From an uncultured Sutterella sp. (GTDB lineage Bacteria; Pseudomonadota; Gammaproteobacteria; Burkholderiales; Burkholderiaceae_F): a DNA stretch of 9,741 bases. The number at the start of each line of letters is the position of its first letter. The stretch's first letter is position 1. This document shows positions 5,839 to 9,741 of the stretch, piece after piece. A program made the translations under genes and the position numbers. Location of the stretch: positions 1 to 9,741 of the forward strand of contig USAL01000066.1 in NCBI GenBank assembly GCA_900552545.1, read 5' to 3'. The notes beneath the pieces were generated by a model that worked only from the letters and a program-made list of their open reading frames with translations, made no database searches and had not been told where the DNA came from.

Positions 5839-7173
5839 ATGGCAATGAACAGCACCACCCAGTGGGGTTCGCGCATCGGCTTCATTCTGGCCGGCGCAGG
5901 TTCGGCGATCGGCCTCGGCGCGATCTGGAAGTTTCCCTTCTGGGCGGGCACCAACGGCGGGGCGGCCTTCATCATCCCGTACATCTTCTTTACGTTCACG
6001 ATCGGCATCGTGCTTCTGATCGCCGAGCTCGCCGTGGGCCGCGCGGGACGAGGCTCCGCCCTGCACGCCTTGAAGACCTTGGGCGGCCCCGTCTTCGTCG
6101 TGCTCGGAAGCCTCACGGTGCTCTCAAGCTTCATCATCCTTTCCTACTACAGCGTGGTGGGCGGCTGGTGCATGAAGTATCTCGTCGACAGCGTGATCGG
6201 GCGGCTCGTTACCAACGACCCCAAGATCCTTGCGGCCAATTTCGAGGCCCTCGTCACGAACGGGCCGGTGAACCTCGCCTGGCACTTCGTTTTTCTCTCA
6301 ATGACGTGCGGCGTGATTGCGCTCGGGGTCGTGAAGGGCATTGAGCGCATCTCGAAGTACCTGATGCCCACGCTCTTCATCCTGATGATTCTCATCATCA
6401 TCCGCTCGCTCACCTTGCCCGGCGCGGGCGCAGGCGTCGAATTTCTCTTCAAGCTCGACTTCTCGACGCTCACGCTCTCAAACATCCTCAACGCGATGGG
6501 CTTTACGTTCTTCTCGTTGTCGTTGGGCTGCGGCATCATGGTGACCTACGGCGCGTATTTGCCCAACAACACCGACATCCCGAGCTCGTCGCTGTGGATT
6601 TCCTACCTCGCGATTCAAACCGCGATTCTCGCGGGCCTCATGATCATGCCCGCGGTCTTTGCCCTGGGGCAGGATCTGAATGCAGGACCGGGGCTCGTCT
6701 TCGTCACCGTCCCCTTGGTCTTTTCGCAGATTCCGTTGGGCGGCATTGTTGCCGTCGCCTTCAACGTCTGCCTCGTGGTGGCGGCGCTCACGAGCGCCGT
6801 GTCGCTTCTTGAGGTGGTGGTTGCGTACCTGCAGCACGAATGGCACATGACGCGCAAGGGCGCGACGCTTCTTTGCTACGTGTCGCTCTTTTTCGTGGGC
6901 GGGATCTCGGCGCTTTCCTTCGGCCCCTGGAGCGGCTTTACGATCGGCGGGCGGGTGTTCTTTGATTTTCTCGACTACATCTGCACCAACGTGACGATGC
7001 CCGTGGGCGGCATGGCCGTGGCGGTTCTCGCCGGCTGGATCGCCTGGAAGAGCACCGAAAAGCAGATCAATCTCGTGCGCAGCTACTCAAAAGCGCTTAA
7101 TAGGTTCTTTGCCTTCTCGCTTAAAATTCTCGCGCCGGCGCTCGTAGTGGTCGTGATCGCCACCGGCATTTAG
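5839..7173 (+). CDS. Sodium-dependent transporter, NSS (SLC6/LeuT-fold) family, copy 1
   Basis: This inner-membrane secondary transporter has 444 residues, a length typical of bacterial NSS proteins with 11 membrane segments. TM1 contains GSAIGLGAIWKFPF (21-34), the unwound substrate and ion segment. TM2 has PYIFF and the E-L-A-V-G-R end. TM6 has FFSLSLGCG (224-232). TM8 has AALTSAVS (315-322). By alignment to LeuT, the Na2 ligands are kept (G21, I24, A315, T318, S319). At Na1 the Asn27 equivalent is A28 and the Asn286 equivalent appears to be A258. The outer-gate Arg30 is K31. The GLGAIWKFP signature is one I associate with the Bacillus YocR/YhdH-like branch. Substrate unknown; amino acids are usual. 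ATG 5839 is chosen because the longer TTG start at 5779 reads through non-membrane, pyrimidine-run sequence. No good Shine-Dalgarno precedes it, and ATG 5845 is an alternative. Confidence 0.92.
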   Translation: MAMNSTTQWGSRIGFILAGAGSAIGLGAIWKFPFWAGTNGGAAFIIPYIFFTFTIGIVLLIAELAVGRAGRGSALHALKTLGGPVFVVLGSLTVLSSFIILSYYSVVGGWCMKYLVDSVIGRLVTNDPKILAANFEALVTNGPVNLAWHFVFLSMTCGVIALGVVKGIERISKYLMPTLFILMILIIIRSLTLPGAGAGVEFLFKLDFSTLTLSNILNAMGFTFFSLSLGCGIMVTYGAYLPNNTDIPSSSLWISYLAIQTAILAGLMIMPAVFALGQDLNAGPGLVFVTVPLVFSQIPLGGIVAVAFNVCLVVAALTSAVSLLEVVVAYLQHEWHMTRKGATLLCYVSLFFVGGISALSFGPWSGFTIGGRVFFDFLDYICTNVTMPVGGMAVAVLAGWIAWKSTEKQINLVRSYSKALNRFFAFSLKILAPALVVVVIATGI

Positions 7174-7291
7174 TGCGCCGCGAATGCCGCCCGTCTTTTT
7201 TGAACGTCTGAAGGCGGGCGCAGTAAAAAAAGAAAAGCCGAAAATCCGACAACAAGAACCAAGGCAGCACAATCAAGACAAGGGAGGCCCT
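7174..7291 (+). other. Spacer between the two NSS genes
   Basis: There is no gene in these 118 bases. A long-range stem, TGCGCC (7174-7179) with GGCGCA (7217-7222), encloses a T-run (7196-7201) rather than preceding one, so I do not see an efficient terminator. Co-transcription of the pair is likely. The right end carries the AGGGAGG (7281-7287) ribosome binding site of copy 2. Confidence 0.45.
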
Positions 7292-8623
7292 ATGGCCGAA
7301 AGAAGCATTTGGAAGAGCCGGGTGGGATTTATTCTTGCTAGCGCCGGCGCCGCAGTGGGTCTGGGCGCGATCTGGAAGTTTCCGTATCTCGCGGGCTCCA
7401 ACGGGGGAAGCGTCTTCATGTTCCCCTACATCATCCTTTCCTTCACGATCGGGCTTGCGCTTCTGATCGCCGAAATCGCCATCGGCCGCTCGGGCAAGGG
7501 AGACATCGTCACGGCCTACAGCCGCATCGCCGGCCGCCGCTGGGCGGGCTGGGGGTATCTGGGCGTGCTTACGGGCTTCTGCGTGCTGTGCTTTTATTCG
7601 GCAATCGGCGGCTGGACCCTGTCCTACGCGGTCGACGCCGTTTTGGGCAACGGCCTTGTGACCGACGAGGGACAGCTTGAGGCGCACTTCGGCGCGCTCG
7701 TCACCAACCCCTACATCGCGATCGGCTATCAGACGGTGTTCTTGTTCCTGACCGCCTGGGTCGTCGCCTACGACATCAGCAAGGGCATTGAACGCCTGAG
7801 CAAGGTCTTGATGCCCCTTTTGTTCGTGCTCGTGGTGGTCATGATCATCCGCGGCGTGACGATTCCGGGCGCTGAAAAAGGCCTTGAGTATCTCTTCAAG
7901 TGGTCGCCCGAGGCCTTCAGCTGGAAGGGGCTTCTGGCCGCCATGGGCTTCATGTTCTTTAGCCTCTGCGTGGGCTGCGGATGCATGCTCACGTATGGCT
8001 CCTATCTTGCCAAGGACACGAACCTCTTGAGCGGCTGCGCGTGGATCACGTTTCTTGCGACCGTGGCCTCGATCCTCGGCGGCCTCATGGTGATGCCGCC
8101 CGTCTTTGCCTTCAACCTCAATCCGTCGGCGGGACCGGGCCTAACGTTTCTCACGATGCCCGCGGCATTTGCGCAGCTTCCGATGGGGCAGCTCTTTGCC
8201 GTCGTCTTCTACGTCTGCCTCGTGGTCGCGGCCATCACGAGCTCGGTGTCGCTTCTTGAGCTTGTCGTCGCCTTCATGGTCGAGCAGTGGCACATGACGC
8301 GCATCCGCGCCGTGACGCTGAGCTCCTTTGCAATGCTTGTCGTGGGAAGCTTCTGCGGCCTGAGCTTTGGCCCCTTGGCCGACGTCAAGATCTTCGGGCG
8401 CACGTTCTTTGACAACTTCGACTTCTTTACGAGCAACCTCTCGCTTCCCGTGGGCGGCCTCGTCGTCTGCGCCATTGCGGGCTACAAGGCCTGGCCCGTG
8501 ATCCGCGAGGAGATCAGCCGCGGCAGCAACGCCACGAGCGCGGTGCTCAACATCTTCCGGCTCATGGTCACCATCGCCTGTCCGATCCTCATCCTGATCG
8601 TGCTCGTGACCGGCCTCATGTAG
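7292..8623 (+). CDS. Sodium-dependent transporter, NSS (SLC6/LeuT-fold) family, copy 2
   Basis: A protein of 443 residues, clearly paralogous to the preceding transporter along its whole length and nearly equal in size, so the pair probably arose by tandem duplication. TM1 has GLGAIWKFPY (23-32). TM6 has FFSLCVGCGC (222-231). TM8 has AAITSSVS (313-320), keeping the Na2 ligands A313, T316 and S317. As in copy 1, the LeuT Asn27 position is Ala (A26), the Arg30 position is Lys (K29) and the Asn286 position aligns to Ala (A256). At the LeuT Glu290 position this copy has S260, the residue seen in chloride-dependent members, while copy 1 has Ala. TM6 and the loops differ between the copies (SLSLG versus SLCVG), which suggests different substrates. 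ATG 7292 is preceded by GGGAGG at a four-base spacing. The frame extends upstream to 7184, but that part is charged and non-homologous. Confidence 0.93.
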   Translation: MAERSIWKSRVGFILASAGAAVGLGAIWKFPYLAGSNGGSVFMFPYIILSFTIGLALLIAEIAIGRSGKGDIVTAYSRIAGRRWAGWGYLGVLTGFCVLCFYSAIGGWTLSYAVDAVLGNGLVTDEGQLEAHFGALVTNPYIAIGYQTVFLFLTAWVVAYDISKGIERLSKVLMPLLFVLVVVMIIRGVTIPGAEKGLEYLFKWSPEAFSWKGLLAAMGFMFFSLCVGCGCMLTYGSYLAKDTNLLSGCAWITFLATVASILGGLMVMPPVFAFNLNPSAGPGLTFLTMPAAFAQLPMGQLFAVVFYVCLVVAAITSSVSLLELVVAFMVEQWHMTRIRAVTLSSFAMLVVGSFCGLSFGPLADVKIFGRTFFDNFDFFTSNLSLPVGGLVVCAIAGYKAWPVIREEISRGSNATSAVLNIFRLMVTIACPILILIVLVTGLM

Positions 8624-8653
8624 TCCGTCGATTCTTCAAGCAAGATGGTATTT

Positions 8654-8690
8654 AAATGCCCCGGCTGCAGCGTATGCACCGGGGCATTTT
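8654..8690. terminator. Strong intrinsic terminator after the NSS pair, probably bidirectional
   Basis: AAATGCCCCGG (8654-8664) and CCGGGGCATTT (8679-8689) form an 11-bp perfect stem. The 14-base loop contains a further TGCA/TGCA pairing. Four T (8687-8690) follow on the + strand. Read on the - strand the stem is followed by TTT, then AAATA. It lies between the convergent stop codons of the second transporter (8623) and the methyltransferase (8738), so it can serve both. Confidence 0.85.
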
Positions 8691-8737
8691 CGTGCCTCCA
8701 GCGAGGAGGCTTTAAAGGCGACTTATGGATGCCTGCA

Positions 8738-9568
8738 TCAGGGGGCAAGCAGCCGCCGCCTTCTCTGCTCAAAGAGGCACACGGCCGCGGCCGCGCCTAC
8801 GTTGAGCGACTCGCAGTCGTGCTCGATGTCGATGAGAAAACGCGCGTCGGCCACCGCAAGCGCGCGCTCGGAAAGCCCCGGGCCTTCGGCGCCCATCATC
8901 CAGACCGTGGCCGTGTTCTCCCACCCGGGCGTGCGAAAGAGGTCTCGCCCGCCGCGCGCGTCGGCCGCAAGACGCCGCGCCTTGAACATGGCGTGCAGGT
9001 CCTCGGGATAGACGTTTTCGTAGAGATGCGCGGCAAAGTGCGCGCCCATGCCTGCGCGCAGAACGCGCGGCGTCCAGAAGCCCGCCGTGTCGGGGCTTGC
9101 CGCAATGTGGCGGATGCCGCTTGCGACCGCCGTGCGAATGAGCGTTCCCACGTTGCCCGCGTCCTGCACGCCGTCAAGGTACAGAGCGTCGACGTCGAGG
9201 GGCTGCTGCGGGCGGTCGTTCACGCGTGCCGCAACCTCGACCATAATGCCCGTGCCGTTTTCAACGGGACTCACCGCGTCGTAGACCGCATCGGCCAGAA
9301 CATAGATGCGGGGAGCCCCCTCACCCGTCCCCACCCCTGCCGCACCTGCAAGGGCTGCGGCAAGCCCGCGGGCCTCCTCGGCACAGGTCTCGCACAGAAT
9401 CACCGAGCGCGCGGGCACTTTGCGCTCGGCGATCACCTGCGCCAGCTGCAGGCCTTCGGCAAGCGTCGTGCGGGACTTCTTCACCGCACGGGTGCTTTCT
9501 GCAAGACGTCGCCAGCGCTTGACGTGTTCGTTGGCGGTTGAGGAAAGGTAAAAGGGCTTGAGCTGCAT
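8738..9568 (-). CDS. TrmH/SpoU-family (SPOUT class) RNA 2'-O-methyltransferase
   Basis: This family uses S-adenosylmethionine to methylate the 2'-OH of a ribose in rRNA or tRNA. The protein has 276 residues from ATG 9568. Residues 1-110 form a substrate-binding SpoU-sub-bind-like domain, with SSTANEHVKRWRRLAEST and then LAEGLQL. The catalytic trefoil-knot domain follows with all three SpoU motifs. Motif 1 is DGVQDAGNVGTLIRTAVASG (132-151), including the key Asn139 and Arg145. Motif 2 is MMGAEGPGL (224-232). Motif 3 starts at I247 and includes ESLNVGAAAAV (253-263). It resembles the 23S rRNA methyltransferases RlmB and TsnR-like proteins, but the exact nucleotide cannot be inferred. ATG 9568 is favoured because homology begins there. 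The frame is open to 9706, but the extra 46 residues look non-coding. No good Shine-Dalgarno precedes ATG 9568, and GAAGGA lies about 16 bases upstream. The gene is convergent with the transporters. Confidence 0.93.
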   Translation of the reverse strand: MQLKPFYLSSTANEHVKRWRRLAESTRAVKKSRTTLAEGLQLAQVIAERKVPARSVILCETCAEEARGLAAALAGAAGVGTGEGAPRIYVLADAVYDAVSPVENGTGIMVEVAARVNDRPQQPLDVDALYLDGVQDAGNVGTLIRTAVASGIRHIAASPDTAGFWTPRVLRAGMGAHFAAHLYENVYPEDLHAMFKARRLAADARGGRDLFRTPGWENTATVWMMGAEGPGLSERALAVADARFLIDIEHDCESLNVGAAAAVCLFEQRRRRLLAP

Positions 9569-9600
9569 GGGCGTACCGACAAAATCCTTCAAAGATTGCA

Positions 9601-9638
9601 GCGGAATCAAAAAGCGAATCCGCCGGCAGAAGATTGTA
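9601..9638 (-). promoter_or_regulatory. Possible promoter and 5' UTR stem of the methyltransferase gene
   Basis: On the - strand a TACAAT -10 box lies at 9638-9633 (one base from consensus), but no good -35 is found 16-18 bases upstream. Transcription would start near 9627, giving a UTR of about 58 bases. At its start, GCGGAATC (9601-9608) and GAATCCGC (9616-9623) form an 8-bp stem with one mismatch around AAAAAGC. Both assignments are tentative. Confidence 0.3.
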
Positions 9639-9702
9639 CTGTTGAGAAGCGGACCTTGGACGGCAGAAAGGCGCCCGCCGCCGCACGCCGCGGCCCGTTC
9701 CA

Positions 9703-9734
9703 GCATACCCGGGCAATCGTATGCCCGGGCATAC
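9703..9734. repeat. Palindrome cluster at the right edge
   Basis: GTATGCCCGGGCATAC (9719-9734) is a perfect 16-bp palindrome. Just to its left, GCATACCCGGGCA (9703-9715) shares the CCCGGGCA core, and its GCATAC can pair instead with GTATGC (9719-9724). No T-run is visible before the window ends. It may be a terminator stem of a gene outside the window, an operator, or a genome-wide repeat; the sequence does not decide. Confidence 0.5.
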
Positions 9735-9741
9735 GGATATA

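Noticed and set aside
8645..9541. 298-residue + strand frame opposite the methyltransferase
   Set aside because: It begins inside the terminator stem and then runs antisense to all three SpoU motifs; an artefact of high GC.
9569..9706. Extension of the methyltransferase to ATG 9706
   Set aside because: The extra 46 residues overlap the candidate -10 box and stem and precede the start of family homology.

Overview
The window looks like chromosomal DNA of a high-GC Gram-negative bacterium, most likely a betaproteobacterium of the order Burkholderiales. The Sutterella/Parasutterella group is my best guess. The basis is the acetolactate synthase large subunit - small subunit - short class I ketol-acid reductoisomerase order, the Burkholderia-like IlvB and IlvC sequences, and an autotransporter-type outer-membrane barrel. 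The genus is an inference and was not tested.

Layout. (1) Positions 1-1445, + strand: the 3' end of an autotransporter-like beta-barrel gene, then 20 bases later a Nudix-fold protein with a degenerate Nudix box. (2) Positions 1446-5027, - strand: an intrinsic terminator followed, in transcription order from the right, by ilvB, ilvN and ilvC. Together these encode the two shared early steps of valine, leucine and isoleucine synthesis. ilvB and ilvN are 2 bases apart, and the ilvN Shine-Dalgarno lies in the last codons of ilvB. ilvC follows 114 bases later. (3) Positions 5028-5838: an 811-base divergent regulatory region with no convincing gene. It holds several inverted repeats, two mutually exclusive hairpins, a 32-base dyad and candidate promoters in both directions. 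(4) Positions 5839-8623, + strand: two tandem, clearly paralogous, sodium-symporter-family (NSS, SLC6-type) transporters of 444 and 443 residues, ending at a strong terminator that can serve both strands. (5) Positions 8738-9568, - strand: a SPOUT-class (TrmH/SpoU) RNA 2'-O-methyltransferase, convergent with the transporters. The right edge carries a 16-bp perfect palindrome and a related repeat.

How the genes fit together: ilvBNC is a biosynthetic operon with a visible valine feedback site in IlvN. The two NSS genes share its upstream region divergently and probably move amino acids or related amines across the inner membrane, but their substrates cannot be read from the sequence. The most notable points are in two places. 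In the transporters, both asparagines that bind sodium at the Na1 site of LeuT are alanine in both copies, while the Na2 site is intact. In the ilvB upstream region there is an RNA-like element with switchable hairpins. I found no mobile element, CRISPR array, tRNA or rRNA.
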